From DASUZB01 sp036377075 (GTDB taxonomy: Bacteria > Actinomycetota > CALGFH01), in NCBI GenBank assembly GCA_036377075.1, contig DASUZB010000231.1, forward strand, positions 1 to 48,233: a DNA stretch of 48,233 bases, read 5' to 3'. This document shows, piece after piece, positions 1 through 8,790 of the stretch. Under the pieces are notes generated by a model. It was not told the origin of the DNA. It was given only the letters and a program-made list of their open reading frames with translations, and searched no databases. Made by a program: the position numbers and the translations under genes. Numbering within the stretch: position 1 is the first letter of the stretch; each line of letters starts with the position of its first letter.

Positions 1-1
1 G

Positions 2-1822
2 CGCGCCGCCGTCGATCGCCGCCCGCAGCTCCCCGACCAGCGCCAGGCGGTCGGGGTTGGAGGGGTCGCGCGCCTCCTCGTAGGCCGCCACCCCGCCGTG
101 CCCGGCCGTGGCCTGGTACATCGCCACCTCGGCGCGGCGCAGCAGCAGGTCCGGGTCGTCGCCGTGCTCGGGCCAGCAGGCGATCCCGACGCTGGCGGAT
201 ACCTCGAGGTCGATCCCGCCCATGCGGACCGGCGGGTCGAGCGCCGCCCACAGCCGCTCGGCGAGCTCGGCGGCCGCGGCGGGATCCCCGACGCCGCGGG
301 AGAGCACGGCGAACTCGTCGCCGCCGAGCCGAGCCACCATCCCGGTGCCCGCCGTGGTGGCCACCAGCCGCTCGGACACCTCCAGCAGCAGGCGGTCGCC
401 GGCCTCGTAGCCGAGCGTGTCGTTGATCTCCTTGAAGCGGTCCAGGTCGAGCAGGAGCACGGCGAGGCCGCCGCCGGGCCGGGCGTCGATCGCACCGGCG
501 AGCTCCTCGAGGAACCAGCGCCGGTTGCCCAGGCCGGTCAGCCGGTCGTAGAGGGCCTGGATCCTCCGTTCCGCCGCGTCCAGCCGCAGGCGGTCGATCA
601 GGTGCGCCTTCTCGACCGCCACGGCGGCCTGGTTGGCGAGGGCCTCGAGCAGCCTGCCGTCCTCCTCGTCGAAGGTGCTGACGTCGCCGAGCCGGTTGCC
701 GACCAGCAGCGCACCGAGCGGCTTCCCCGGTCCGGGCAGGATGGCGGTGACGGCGTCCCGGAGGCCGCGCTCGGCGGCGTGGTCGCGCAGCAGCGCCTCC
801 CGGATCGGCCGCGGGTGGACCGCGACGGTTCCGCCGGGCACCTGGAACAGTGGACCGGCCCGTTCCACCGATCGGGTGTCGACCTTCTCGCCCAGCTCGC
901 CGGCGAGGCGGACCAGCCGGGTGGCGCCGGTCGCCGGGTCGTCGAGGACCAGCTCGGCCGTCTCGGCCCGCAGCAGGCTCGTCGCCTGCTGCAGCAGCGC
1001 CCGCACCGTGGTGTCGACGTCCTCGGAGCGGGTGACGGTGCGGCCGAAGTCGTAGAGCTGCTCCAGGTGGCGGTGGCGCTGTCGCAGCGCGCCGTAGCCG
1101 CGGTAGGCGAGCAGCAGGACGGTGGCGACCGCGAGCAGCAGCTCCGCCGCCCACAGGTCGGCGGCGAGCGCCAGCACCGCCACCAGGGCGAGGCTGGTGT
1201 TGGCGACCGCGGCCAGGGCGCCCGCCCCCGCCACCTCGAGCAGCATGCGCCACTGCGAGCTGCCCTCGTACAGGGAGATGGCGGCGACGATCACCAGGGC
1301 GTTGACCAGGTCGACGGCGAGGGCGGCGAGCAGCGCCGCGGCCCAGCCGCGGTGCCCCAGCGCGTCGCCGCCGCGCAGCAGCACGAACGCGCTCACCGCC
1401 AGGCAGGTCTCGAGCAGGAACAGCGCCAGGTTGAAGACCAGCTTGGGGGCGGCCTGGCGGCGGTAGAGGAGCAGGGCGGCCGCCGAGCCCACCATGCGGG
1501 CCAGCACCAGCTCACGCGGCGAGAGCAGGTAGAAGCCGAGCACCAGCGGCACCTCGCTGAGGGCGAACGAGTGCGCGTGGCGGCGGAACTCCAGGTGGAC
1601 GGCGAACACCGTGGTGGCGGCGAAGCCGGCGGCAAGGGCCAGCCAGGGAAGGTGGACCGGCAAGGGCGCCACGGGTAGCTCGCGGACGACCTGCGCGTAG
1701 ACGGCCAGCCCGGCGGCGAGCAGCCCGCCGGCGAGCAGGTACACCCGCACCGACGGAGGCAGACGTGGGGGCCAGGCCAGCAGGCCTCGCTCCCACGCCA
1801 CGCCACCGGTTCGGGTCGTCAT
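2..1822 (-). CDS. membrane GAF-GGDEF diguanylate cyclase, probably with C-terminal EAL domain (truncated by window edge)
   Basis: The ATG at 1822 opens a frame that stays open to the window edge (607 codons seen). Residues about 22-240 form a series of hydrophobic segments (several membrane helices). Residues about 250-410 look like a GAF sensor domain. A GGDEF domain follows, with the RLTGLGNRR start near 427-435 and an intact GGDEF signature at 500-504, so cyclic-di-GMP synthesis is expected. No RxxD inhibitory site is visible just upstream of the signature. The last residues (LALVGELRAAIDGG) match the usual entry into an EAL phosphodiesterase domain, so the full protein is probably a GGDEF-EAL hybrid; that part is inferred. 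It lies downstream of the pilus operon on the same strand, which suggests c-di-GMP control of pili. Confidence 0.9.
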   Translation of the reverse strand, partial: MTTRTGGVAWERGLLAWPPRLPPSVRVYLLAGGLLAAGLAVYAQVVRELPVAPLPVHLPWLALAAGFAATTVFAVHLEFRRHAHSFALSEVPLVLGFYLLSPRELVLARMVGSAAALLLYRRQAAPKLVFNLALFLLETCLAVSAFVLLRGGDALGHRGWAAALLAALAVDLVNALVIVAAISLYEGSSQWRMLLEVAGAGALAAVANTSLALVAVLALAADLWAAELLLAVATVLLLAYRGYGALRQRHRHLEQLYDFGRTVTRSEDVDTTVRALLQQATSLLRAETAELVLDDPATGATRLVRLAGELGEKVDTRSVERAGPLFQVPGGTVAVHPRPIREALLRDHAAERGLRDAVTAILPGPGKPLGALLVGNRLGDVSTFDEEDGRLLEALANQAAVAVEKAHLIDRLRLDAAERRIQALYDRLTGLGNRRWFLEELAGAIDARPGGGLAVLLLDLDRFKEINDTLGYEAGDRLLLEVSERLVATTAGTGMVARLGGDEFAVLSRGVGDPAAAAELAERLWAALDPPVRMGGIDLEVSASVGIACWPEHGDDPDLLLRRAEVAMYQATAGHGGVAAYEEARDPSNPDRLALVGELRAAIDGGA

Positions 1823-1985
1823 CGCTCTACTACATCGGCAGGAGACCCGGCCGCCGTACCCGTCAGGCGGTTGGCGTCGCCCCGGCTGGAGAACTCGGCG
1901 ACCGTGTCGCCGTTCACCGCGGCGTCGCTGCCGGGGTTCTCGGCGCCGACCGCGAGCACGAACGGGTCGACTGCGGGGTCGTCGG

Positions 1986-3194
1986 TTACCCGACCGCCTC
2001 CTCGCGCCAGTTGGTGACGCGGTACTGGCCGGTGGTGAGCTGCGACCTGAGCGAGTGGTCGTAGTGGAACTGGAACTGGGCGGCGGCGCTGGCGCTGTTG
2101 GCCAGCACCGAGCCGAAGATCTCCACCTGCGGGGTGCCGCCGCCGTTGGCGGTGAACACGCTGTTGGGGGCGTCGATCACGCCCCAGAACACGGCGTGGT
2201 TGGCGAACGACACGGTGCCGTTGCCGGCGACGTGGATCTGCAGCATGGCCGGCCAGCCGCTCTGGTACTGGCCGCTGGTGCAGGCCCCCGCCGGCGGCGC
2301 GTTGACCACGCTCTTGCAGTTGCCGGTGTCCGTGCCGACGGTCACCGGGCCGGTGACGTAGAGCACCGCCGCGGACGTGCCGCCGACCCGGCAGCCGCCG
2401 CTGAGCGTGATGCTCGAGTACAGGTGGGTGCCGGACGGGATCGTCCCGTCGGTGGCGCAGGTGTAGGCGCCCTCGCTGGTCAGCCCGGTGGGGACGGTGA
2501 CCGACGGCGGCAGGTACTTGTCGGGGTAGACGTCGGTGTCCGGGGCGGGCGGGCAGGCGCCGTCGCCGATCGGGTTGTTGCCCTTGTTGTCGAGCGGGAT
2601 GGTGCTCTGCCCGTAGAAGGCGCAGCCGTCGGCGGCATACGACCACGCGCTGAAGTCGCCGCGGCAGTTCTTGGTGCCGGTGCCGAGGGTGAAGGTGATC
2701 GAGCCGTTGCTGCCGATCACGCCGTCGCCGGGGTCGGCGCAGGGGTTCGAGGGGCTGGTGTAGCTGTCGGCCGTGCCCTTGAGCTCGGAGGTGGCCAGGG
2801 CGAAGAAGGCGTGGCCGAAGAGCGGCTGGTCGACGGCGTCGGCGAGCACGTGCCGCTTGACGCCGGTGGCGTCGGTGCCGGTGGCGTCCAGGCGCCACAC
2901 GGCGCCGTCCTTGGTGGCGGTGTAGGCGTACGAGCCGGACGTCCCGAGGCTGCTGGTGCCGCTGAAGCTGCCGGTGTGGGCGGTGATCGCCTTGGCCGCG
3001 TCGTTGATGCCGGCGTCGGCGAGCTGCAGCGCGTTGGCCGAGTCGCCGGCCCGCCTCGCCGAGCGCAGCCCGACCTGCGTGGTGACCAGGAGCGCCACCA
3101 CCATCACGGTGGCGACCACGATGACGATCAGCGCCATGGCGACGCTGCCCCGCTCGCCGTCGCCGGCGGGAAGGCGTGCTTGGTGGGCGGGCAT
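1986..3194 (-). CDS. PilX-like type IV pilus assembly / secreted protein
   Basis: 402 residues. The N-terminus carries a short basic leader, then ERGSVAMALIV and one long hydrophobic helix (about residues 18-40). This is the layout of PilX-type proteins, which lack the classical GFTLIE cleavage motif and are encoded in minor-pilin clusters. The rest is a Gly/Thr/Ser-rich, cysteine-containing extracellular-type domain. The ATG at 3194 has a GGAGC ribosome site 6 bases upstream. It directly follows two prepilin genes on the same strand with a 9-base gap, so co-transcription is likely. The function in pilus assembly rests on context and the N-terminus; the C-terminal domain is not recognised. 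Confidence 0.75.
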   Translation of the reverse strand: MPAHQARLPAGDGERGSVAMALIVIVVATVMVVALLVTTQVGLRSARRAGDSANALQLADAGINDAAKAITAHTGSFSGTSSLGTSGSYAYTATKDGAVWRLDATGTDATGVKRHVLADAVDQPLFGHAFFALATSELKGTADSYTSPSNPCADPGDGVIGSNGSITFTLGTGTKNCRGDFSAWSYAADGCAFYGQSTIPLDNKGNNPIGDGACPPAPDTDVYPDKYLPPSVTVPTGLTSEGAYTCATDGTIPSGTHLYSSITLSGGCRVGGTSAAVLYVTGPVTVGTDTGNCKSVVNAPPAGACTSGQYQSGWPAMLQIHVAGNGTVSFANHAVFWGVIDAPNSVFTANGGGTPQVEIFGSVLANSASAAAQFQFHYDHSLRSQLTTGQYRVTNWREEAVG

Positions 3195-3203
3195 GGGCTG
3201 CTC

Positions 3204-3806
3204 CTATCGCGCGTTGCGCAGCGAGAGGGTGCTGGTGAGGGTGAGCGGTCGCGCGGCGCCCTGGTAGTTGACCAGGAGCGTGACCTTGACCGAGCTGGCG
3301 CCGGCCTGGCCGCTGGTCAGCGCCGCGCCGCTGTCGTCGTAGTAGCTGAACAGCGGCGCCGTCCCGTTGGTCACGCCGGTGATCAGCTTGCGGCTGACGT
3401 CCTGGTCGCTGGCGCAGCCGCTGTCGTCACGGGTCTGCTGCACCCAGCCGGCCATGAGCCCGTAGGTGACCACGGAGCGGCAGTTCGGGTTGGCGGTGGT
3501 GTCGCGCTCGATGGTGAAGCGCAGGCAGGTGGCCGGGGTCGGGGTCGCCGGGCAGGCGCCGCCGACCGCGCCGGTGAAGGTGATGGTCGCCGGGCTGGCC
3601 CCGCGGATGTCCTCGGTCATCGTGCGCAGCGCCAGGCGCCCCTCGTTCTCGGCCTGGACGTCGTCGGAGGCCCGCTTGTAGATGGCGGTGGTGTGGTCCA
3701 GCAGGCCGAGCAGGATCGCGGTCACCAGCACCATCACGGCCATCACCACGGTGAGCTCGACCACGGTCAGGCCGTCCTGGCGGCGGACGGCGGCGCCGAG
3801 GCTCAC
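3204..3806 (-). CDS. prepilin-type N-terminal cleavage protein (PilW-like minor pilin)
   Basis: 200 residues starting at a GTG (3806) that overlaps the TGA of the upstream prepilin gene (GTGA), indicating translational coupling. The leader of 12 residues ends in Gly12, followed by LTVVE and about 20 hydrophobic residues. This is the prepilin peptidase site (G|xxxxE with Glu at mature position 5) plus the pilin alpha-helix. The rest contains paired cysteines and looks like a PilW/PilJ-type minor pilin. The frame stays open far upstream, but those codons are a shadow of the neighbouring gene. Minor pilins prime assembly of the pilus fibre in the membrane. Confidence 0.82.
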   Translation of the reverse strand: MSLGAAVRRQDGLTVVELTVVMAVMVLVTAILLGLLDHTTAIYKRASDDVQAENEGRLALRTMTEDIRGASPATITFTGAVGGACPATPTPATCLRFTIERDTTANPNCRSVVTYGLMAGWVQQTRDDSGCASDQDVSRKLITGVTNGTAPLFSYYDDSGAALTSGQAGASSVKVTLLVNYQGAARPLTLTSTLSLRNAR

Positions 3807-5110
3807 GGGCAGCCACCCCCGAAGGTCAGCGGGCTGGTCGCCGTCGCGGCGGTGGAGCCGTACTCCGGCGGGGTGGCGGTCGGGGCGTAGTCCTGCGCGG
3901 CGGTGACGAAGATGGGCTGGCTGCCGGTTGGGAAGCGGTAGTTCGCCGAGGCCGGGATGACCGCGCTCCAGCTGCTGCCGTCGGTCGAGCTCAGCGCGAT
4001 CGTGTAGGGGCCCGCGAGGGTCTGGAAGCTGGCCGTGACCGAGTCGGCGGCGGTGAGGTTGCTGGTGGTGGCGCTGACGGTGATGTCGCCGCAGAGCAGG
4101 CCGGCAGGGTCGATCCGCGGCGCGGTCGGGCTGGCGGCGACGGCGGCGAGGCCGGGCGGGTTGTCGCCGGCGGTGCAGCCGGTCCCGCCGCTCAGGCAGC
4201 TCACGAACGTCACCACCTGCGCGTTGGGCTCGCTGTTGACCTTGCCGTCGGCGCTGCGGACGGCGATGAAGGTGACGTACTGGGTGCCGGCGCCGAACAG
4301 GAACTGGTCGCTGCCGGCGGGCAGGGTGGTCGACCAGGTGCCGCTGCCGCTCTGGGTCAGCTGCAGGGTCGAGGCCGCCGAGCCGGTGTCGCCACGGACC
4401 AGGAAGCTGACGAACACGCTGTCGGGGAGCCCGGTGGTGGTCGCCTGGAAGGTGACCGGGCTCTGCACCACGCCGGCGACCAGGTGGACGGGGTTGCCGC
4501 TGCTGGCGGCGGTGCCGTCGACCAGCACCGCGGTGGCGGCGAACGCCGGCGGCGGCAGGCCGACGACGCTGCCCTGGTCGGGGCTGCGCAGGGAGCTCTG
4601 CTGGGTGACCTGGTGCGAGCCTGCCTGGTCGGTCCAGTCCACCAGCACCGCCAGCCGCTTGTTGGTGTGGTTGCTGTCGCCCCAGGCCACGTAGCGGCGC
4701 ACCTGGAAGGTGATGCCGCGCCGGGTGCACGCGTAGGAGGTGTCCGGCACCTGGCCGGCCGTCGGGGTGCATGGCTCCCCGTAGGTGGGGCTGGTGCAGT
4801 TGGCCAGGTAGGCCGCGTCGGTCAGGCCGCTCGGCGCCCCCGGCGCCGGGTTGCAGACGCCGAGGTGGTCGTAGTCGAGCCGCTGCAGGTCCTCGATCGC
4901 CTGGGTGGCGAGCTCGTTGCCCTGGGTGCGGACCTTCTGCAGGCCGGCGAGCTTGAGGGCGGCGGCGAGCCCGCCCGCCAGCGCCAGCACCGCGATGGTC
5001 GCGATTCCCAGCGCCGCGAGCAGCTCGATCAGGGTGAACCCGTCGTAGCGCCGGGCCGCGCGGACCGTTGGGCCGCGCAACCGTCGCTTCCCGGGCGGGT
5101 GCCGCTTCAT
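3803..5110 (-). CDS. prepilin-type N-terminal cleavage protein (PilV/PilW-like, large)
   Basis: 435 residues from ATG 5110. The leader is basic and ends at Gly24, followed by FTLIE and a hydrophobic stretch to about residue 48, a textbook class III prepilin signal with Glu at +5. At 435 residues it is much larger than a major pilin. The distal half is rich in Thr/Ser and carries cysteines typical of extracellular beta-rich domains, so it may be a pilus tip or adhesion subunit (inference). It lies 59 bases downstream of pilT and overlaps the next prepilin by 4 bases, forming one operon. Confidence 0.82.
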   Translation of the reverse strand: MKRHPPGKRRLRGPTVRAARRYDGFTLIELLAALGIATIAVLALAGGLAAALKLAGLQKVRTQGNELATQAIEDLQRLDYDHLGVCNPAPGAPSGLTDAAYLANCTSPTYGEPCTPTAGQVPDTSYACTRRGITFQVRRYVAWGDSNHTNKRLAVLVDWTDQAGSHQVTQQSSLRSPDQGSVVGLPPPAFAATAVLVDGTAASSGNPVHLVAGVVQSPVTFQATTTGLPDSVFVSFLVRGDTGSAASTLQLTQSGSGTWSTTLPAGSDQFLFGAGTQYVTFIAVRSADGKVNSEPNAQVVTFVSCLSGGTGCTAGDNPPGLAAVAASPTAPRIDPAGLLCGDITVSATTSNLTAADSVTASFQTLAGPYTIALSSTDGSSWSAVIPASANYRFPTGSQPIFVTAAQDYAPTATPPEYGSTAATATSPLTFGGGCP

Positions 5111-5169
5111 GCTGGTTCTGTCGGCCTGCGCCCCCGCCGCTTTAGGCGTCGGCCGTGGCGGCACCCGCC

Positions 5170-6246
5170 TCACGCCACCAGGCCCTGGTTGCGCAGGGTG
5201 ATGCGGAAGTCGTGCGGGTTGGAGGCGATCAGCATGGCGTCCTCGAGGGTCACGACGCCGTCGCGGTACAGCTCGACCAGGTGCTGGTCGAAGGTCTGCA
5301 TGCCGTAGAAGCCGCCCTCGGCGATGATCTCGTGGAGCTCGCTGGTGCGCTCCGGATCGCCGATCGCTTCTGCCGTGCGGCCGGTATTGACCATCACCTC
5401 GAGCACCGCCACCCGGCCGGGCAGGTCCGCCCGCGCCACCAGGCGCTGGCAGACGATGCCGCGGAGGCTGGCGGCGAGGCCGAGGCGGACCTGCTTCTGC
5501 TGGAACGGCGGGAAGAAGTCGATGCAGCGGTTGACCGTCTCGGCCGCGTCGGTCGTGTGCAGCGTGGACAGGACGAAGTGCCCGGTCTCGGCGGCGGCGA
5601 GGGCGGCCTTGACGGTCTCGGCGTCGCGCATCTCCCCCACCAGGATCACGTCCGGGTCCTGGCGCATCGCGGCGCGCATCGCGCTGGCGAAGTCGGCCGT
5701 GTCGACCCGGACCTCGCGCTGGTTGACCATCCCGAGCTTGTCGGAGTGGAGGACTTCGATGGGGTCCTCGATCGTCACGATATGGACTTCTCGGGTCGCG
5801 TTGACGTGGTCGATCATGGCGGCGAGGGTGGTGGTCTTGCCCGACCCGGTCGGGCCGGTGACCAGCACCAGGCCGCGTGGCTCCTCGGCCAGCCGGCTGA
5901 TCACCTCCGGCAGGCCGAGCTCCTCCACCCCCAGTGCCCCTACCTGGACGCGCCGCAGCACCATGCCGACCGTGCCGCGCTGGCGGAAGGCGTTGACCCG
6001 GAAGCGCCCGACGCCGGTGAGCGAGTAGGCGAAGTCGGCCTCGCTGCGCTGCTGGAACTCCTCGTAGAGGTCGTCCCGGATCAGCTCGCGCAGCACCGTC
6101 TCGGCCACCTCTCTGGTGACGGGGGGCGCGTCGAGGCGCACCAGGCGGCCGTCGACCCGGACGCGCGGCGCCGAGCCGACCTTGACGTGCAGGTCGGACC
6201 CGTGCAGGGACGTCAGGGCCTCGAGCCAGGCCCGCAAGTGCTCCAC
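5170..6246 (-). CDS. pilT: type IV pilus retraction ATPase PilT
   Basis: 358 residues, the usual length for PilT. Walker A GPTGSGKT lies at 131-138, the Asp box TIEDPIE at about 158-164, Walker B ILVGEMRD at 201-208 and the His box around 227-240. The N-terminal PAS-like domain contains the SDLHVKVGSAPRVRVDG motif typical of PilT and PilU. The start is a GTG at 6246. The protein hydrolyses ATP at the inner face of the membrane to depolymerise pilin, powering twitching motility or DNA uptake. It is the first gene of the minor-pilin operon. No pilB, pilC or pilM-Q homologue is in the window; they may lie elsewhere. Confidence 0.95.
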   Translation of the reverse strand: MEHLRAWLEALTSLHGSDLHVKVGSAPRVRVDGRLVRLDAPPVTREVAETVLRELIRDDLYEEFQQRSEADFAYSLTGVGRFRVNAFRQRGTVGMVLRRVQVGALGVEELGLPEVISRLAEEPRGLVLVTGPTGSGKTTTLAAMIDHVNATREVHIVTIEDPIEVLHSDKLGMVNQREVRVDTADFASAMRAAMRQDPDVILVGEMRDAETVKAALAAAETGHFVLSTLHTTDAAETVNRCIDFFPPFQQKQVRLGLAASLRGIVCQRLVARADLPGRVAVLEVMVNTGRTAEAIGDPERTSELHEIIAEGGFYGMQTFDQHLVELYRDGVVTLEDAMLIASNPHDFRITLRNQGLVA

Positions 6247-6415
6247 TCCGCCGGCGGCCCCCCTGGGTGCGGTCGCTTCCTGCCCCTCCGGGGTTGACTC
6301 GGGCGGCGCCGCCGGGGGCTTGAGCCACCGCGGGTGGTCGCGACCGCCCGGTCGTGGAAGGATCTGCGCCGCGGCGCAGGCGGTGGTTCACCGGACCAGA
6401 TCCAAGGAGGGACCG

Positions 6416-7114
6416 ATGGCCGGCTCCATGCGAGAGATCAGCTCCAACGGCGGGACCGTGCCCGCCTACGTGTCCGTCCCCGCCTCGGGCAGCGGCCCGG
6501 GGGTGGTCGTCATCCAGGAGTGGTGGGGGCTGGTGGACCACATCAAGGACTTGGCCGACCGCCTCGCCGGCGAGGGCTTCGTGGCGCTGGCGCCCGACCT
6601 GTACCACGGCGAGACCGCCAGCAACCAGGAGCCCGACGAGGCCGCCAGGCTGCTGATGGCGATGCGCATCGACCAGGCCGCCAAGGACATGGCCGGGGCG
6701 GTCGACGCCCTGCTGGCGATGCCGGAGACGACCGGCAACGGCGTCGGCGTGGTCGGCTTCTGCGCCGGCGGCGGGCTCGCCCTCTACCTGGCGACCCGCA
6801 AGCCGGAGGTGGCCGCGGCCGTCTCCTACTACGGCTTCCCGCCCCACGACGCCGAGTGGGACCTCTCGGCGGTCAAGGGCGCGGTGCTCGGCCACTACGC
6901 CGAGCACGACGACTTCGCCAACCGGGAGCTGGCCGACCGCATCGAGGGGGAGCTGCGCGACGCGGGCGTGCGGGTGACCTTCCACCACTACCCGGGCACC
7001 GAGCACGCCTTCTTCAACGACACCCGCCCCGGGGTCCACGACCGCGAGGCCTCCGAGCTGTCGTGGCGGCGCACGATCGACTTCTTCCGCGAGACGCTGG
7101 GCGGCCGGTCCTGA
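6416..7114 (+). CDS. dienelactone hydrolase family protein
   Basis: 232 residues with an alpha/beta-hydrolase fold. The catalytic triad of the family is present as Cys116 in GFCAGG, Asp165 in YAEHDD and His197 in GTEHAFFN, with Glu35 in the QEWWG motif that activates the cysteine. The ATG at 6416 follows a strong AAGGAGG ribosome site with 5 bases spacing. Upstream in-frame codons are ignored for this reason. Family members open the lactone ring in chlorocatechol degradation, but many actinobacterial homologues are general esterases and no catechol genes are nearby, so the substrate is unknown. It is divergent from pilT. Confidence 0.9.
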   Translation: MAGSMREISSNGGTVPAYVSVPASGSGPGVVVIQEWWGLVDHIKDLADRLAGEGFVALAPDLYHGETASNQEPDEAARLLMAMRIDQAAKDMAGAVDALLAMPETTGNGVGVVGFCAGGGLALYLATRKPEVAAAVSYYGFPPHDAEWDLSAVKGAVLGHYAEHDDFANRELADRIEGELRDAGVRVTFHHYPGTEHAFFNDTRPGVHDREASELSWRRTIDFFRETLGGRS

Positions 7115-7133
7115 GCCGCCGGGGCCGCTCGTA

Positions 7134-7161
7134 CTGGCTCCGGCCCCAAAGGCAGTAGGAT
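7134..7161 (+). promoter_or_regulatory. candidate promoter for the riboswitch-exchanger transcript
   Basis: A TAGGAT -10 element at 7156-7161 has a weak CTGGCT -35 at 7134-7139 with 16 bases spacing. Transcription would start near 7168, immediately before the riboswitch core, which fits. Read by eye only. Confidence 0.4.
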
Positions 7162-7258
7162 GGGTCGCGAAGGGGAGTAGTCCGGAGGCCCCAGCGCCTC
7201 CCTGAGCGTGCCGTCAGCACGGTGGGTGCCGACACCCACCCGGGCGCTCACCCCGCTC
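7162..7258 (+). ncRNA. yybP-ykoY manganese riboswitch
   Basis: The invariant L1 sequence GGGGAGTAG lies at 7172-7180, preceded by GCGAA. A second conserved block CCGTCAGCAC is at 7211-7220, followed by a stem-loop GGTGGGT-GCCGAC-ACCCACC (7221-7240). An enclosing stem GAGCG/CGCTC pairs 7204-7208 with 7245-7249. These blocks in this order match the yybP-ykoY family, whose two legs dock to form a Mn2+ site. The riboswitch lies about 110 bases before the start of a cation-exchanger gene. Regulation would normally be activation of an exporter at high Mn2+. The outer P1 pairing was not resolved by eye. Confidence 0.85.
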
Positions 7259-7368
7259 GCGCGGGTGGACGAGACCTTCGACCGCCGCAGCGCATCGGTG
7301 GCGGCGCGGACCGGCCGGTCCGCGCCGAGCGGCCGCCGGCGCGCTGCCAGTGAGTCGGAGGTCGCCCG

Positions 7369-8754
7369 ATGCGTGCACCGTCGCAACCGCCCCGACCCGG
7401 CCGTCGTGGCCCGCTGCTCGCGGCGGCGGCGCTCACCGTTCCCGGCAGCGCGCTCGGCCTCGCCCAGTTCCTGCAGCTCGGCGTGCCCGAGCTGGCGCCG
7501 GCGCTGCAGGCGCTGCTGTTCGGCCTCGCCGTCGTCGGGGCGGCGTTCCTGCTCGCCTGGGCGGCCGAGGCGGCGCAGCTCGACGTCTCGGCCAGCCTGG
7601 CGATCGGCGCCCTCGCCCTGGTCGCCGTGCTGCCCGAGTACGCGGTCGGCTTCGTGTTCGCCTGGAAGGGCGGCGGCGACGTGGAGCGCTTCGGCCCCTC
7701 CTGCCGCCCGCCAGGGGAGCACGGCCAGAGCGACTGCACCCTGGTACTGGCGAACATGACCGGGGCGAACCGGCTGCTGATCGGCGTCGGCTGGGCGCTG
7801 GTGGTGCTGCTGGCGTGGTGGCGTTGGCGCCGCCGCGGCGAGCGGCGCGCCGGCATCGTCCTCGGCCGCGGCAAGTCGGTCGAGCTGAGCTACCTCGCGC
7901 TGGCGTGCGCCTACTCGCTGACCCTGCCGCTGAAGCGGTCGGTGAGCCTATTGGACGCGGCCGTCCTGGTGGCCATCTTCGTCGCCTACGTGGTGCGCAT
8001 CTCGCGCGCCCCGGCCGAGACGCCGGTGCTGATCGGGCCGGCGGCGTGGCTCGGCTGGCTGCCGCGGGCCACGCGGCGGCGCGCCGTCGCCGGCCTCTTC
8101 CTGCTGGCCGCCGTGGTGATCCTGCTGGTGGCGGAGCCCTTCGCCGAGTCCCTCAAGCACACCGGCGTGCAGCTCGGCGTGAGCGAGTTCGTGCTGGTGC
8201 AGTGGGTCGCGCCGCTCGCCTCCGAGGCACCGGAGCTGCTGGTGGCCGGCCTGTTCGCCTGGCGGCTGAAGACCGACGAGGCGCTCACCACGCTGGTGTC
8301 GTCCAAGGTCAACCAGTGGACCCTGCTGGTCGGCACCCTGCCGGTGGTGTTCGCCCTGTCCTCCGGCAGCCTGCGCGGCCTGCCGATGGACAGCCTGCCG
8401 CGCCAGGAGGTGCTGCTGACCGCCGCCCAGACCGTGTTCGCCCTCGCCATCCTCCTCAACCTGGAGCTGTCGGTCCGGGAGGCGCTGGCCCTGCTCGCGC
8501 TGTTCTGGGCGCAGTTCGTGATCGCCGCGCTGGTGCCGGAGGCGGCCCACGGCGTGGAGCTGCTGGCCGTCTCCGTCGCCTACCTGGCCGCCGGCGCGGC
8601 GATGCTGGTGCGCTACCGCGGCGAGCTGCGCCAGCGGCTGACGGACGGCTTCCGCACGCCCTACGAGGTGCTCGAGCCGGAGGCCGCCGGTGCTGGCTCG
8701 CTGCAGCATGCCAGCCCGCCCGCCGGCGGCAACCTGATCGCCGGAGAAGAGTAG
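7369..8754 (+). CDS. Na+/Ca2+-exchanger (CaCA) family cation transporter, riboswitch-controlled
   Basis: 461 residues with about ten hydrophobic segments in two halves. The first half has a conserved acidic helix (VAVLPEYAVGFVFAW). The second has LASEAPELLVAG and the SSKVNQWTLLVGTLPVV stretch typical of sodium/calcium exchanger domains. The ATG at 7369 follows GGAGG at 7357-7361. The protein should exchange a divalent cation for H+ or Na+ across the membrane. A Mn2+-sensing leader suggests the physiological substrate is Mn2+ efflux, although the family is named for Ca2+. The stop codon sits inside a perfect hairpin. Confidence 0.87.
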   Translation: MRAPSQPPRPGRRGPLLAAAALTVPGSALGLAQFLQLGVPELAPALQALLFGLAVVGAAFLLAWAAEAAQLDVSASLAIGALALVAVLPEYAVGFVFAWKGGGDVERFGPSCRPPGEHGQSDCTLVLANMTGANRLLIGVGWALVVLLAWWRWRRRGERRAGIVLGRGKSVELSYLALACAYSLTLPLKRSVSLLDAAVLVAIFVAYVVRISRAPAETPVLIGPAAWLGWLPRATRRRAVAGLFLLAAVVILLVAEPFAESLKHTGVQLGVSEFVLVQWVAPLASEAPELLVAGLFAWRLKTDEALTTLVSSKVNQWTLLVGTLPVVFALSSGSLRGLPMDSLPRQEVLLTAAQTVFALAILLNLELSVREALALLALFWAQFVIAALVPEAAHGVELLAVSVAYLAAGAAMLVRYRGELRQRLTDGFRTPYEVLEPEAAGAGSLQHASPPAGGNLIAGEE

Positions 8755-8778
8755 CCTGGGTCGGGAGCCCAGGCTACT
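8750..8778 (+). terminator. perfect 11-bp hairpin overlapping the exchanger stop codon
   Basis: AGTAGCCTGGG at 8750-8760 and its exact complement at 8768-8778 flank a 7-base loop. The TAG stop (8752-8754) lies in the left arm. No U-tract follows, as is common in actinobacterial terminators. It separates the exchanger gene from the FIST gene 13 bases further on. Confidence 0.6.
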
Positions 8779-8790
8779 CACCCAGGACGA

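Noticed and set aside
98..1678. Long plus-strand ORF (526 aa)
   Set aside because: Shadow of the GGDEF gene on the opposite strand; composition is Arg/Gly/Pro-rich with no family motif.
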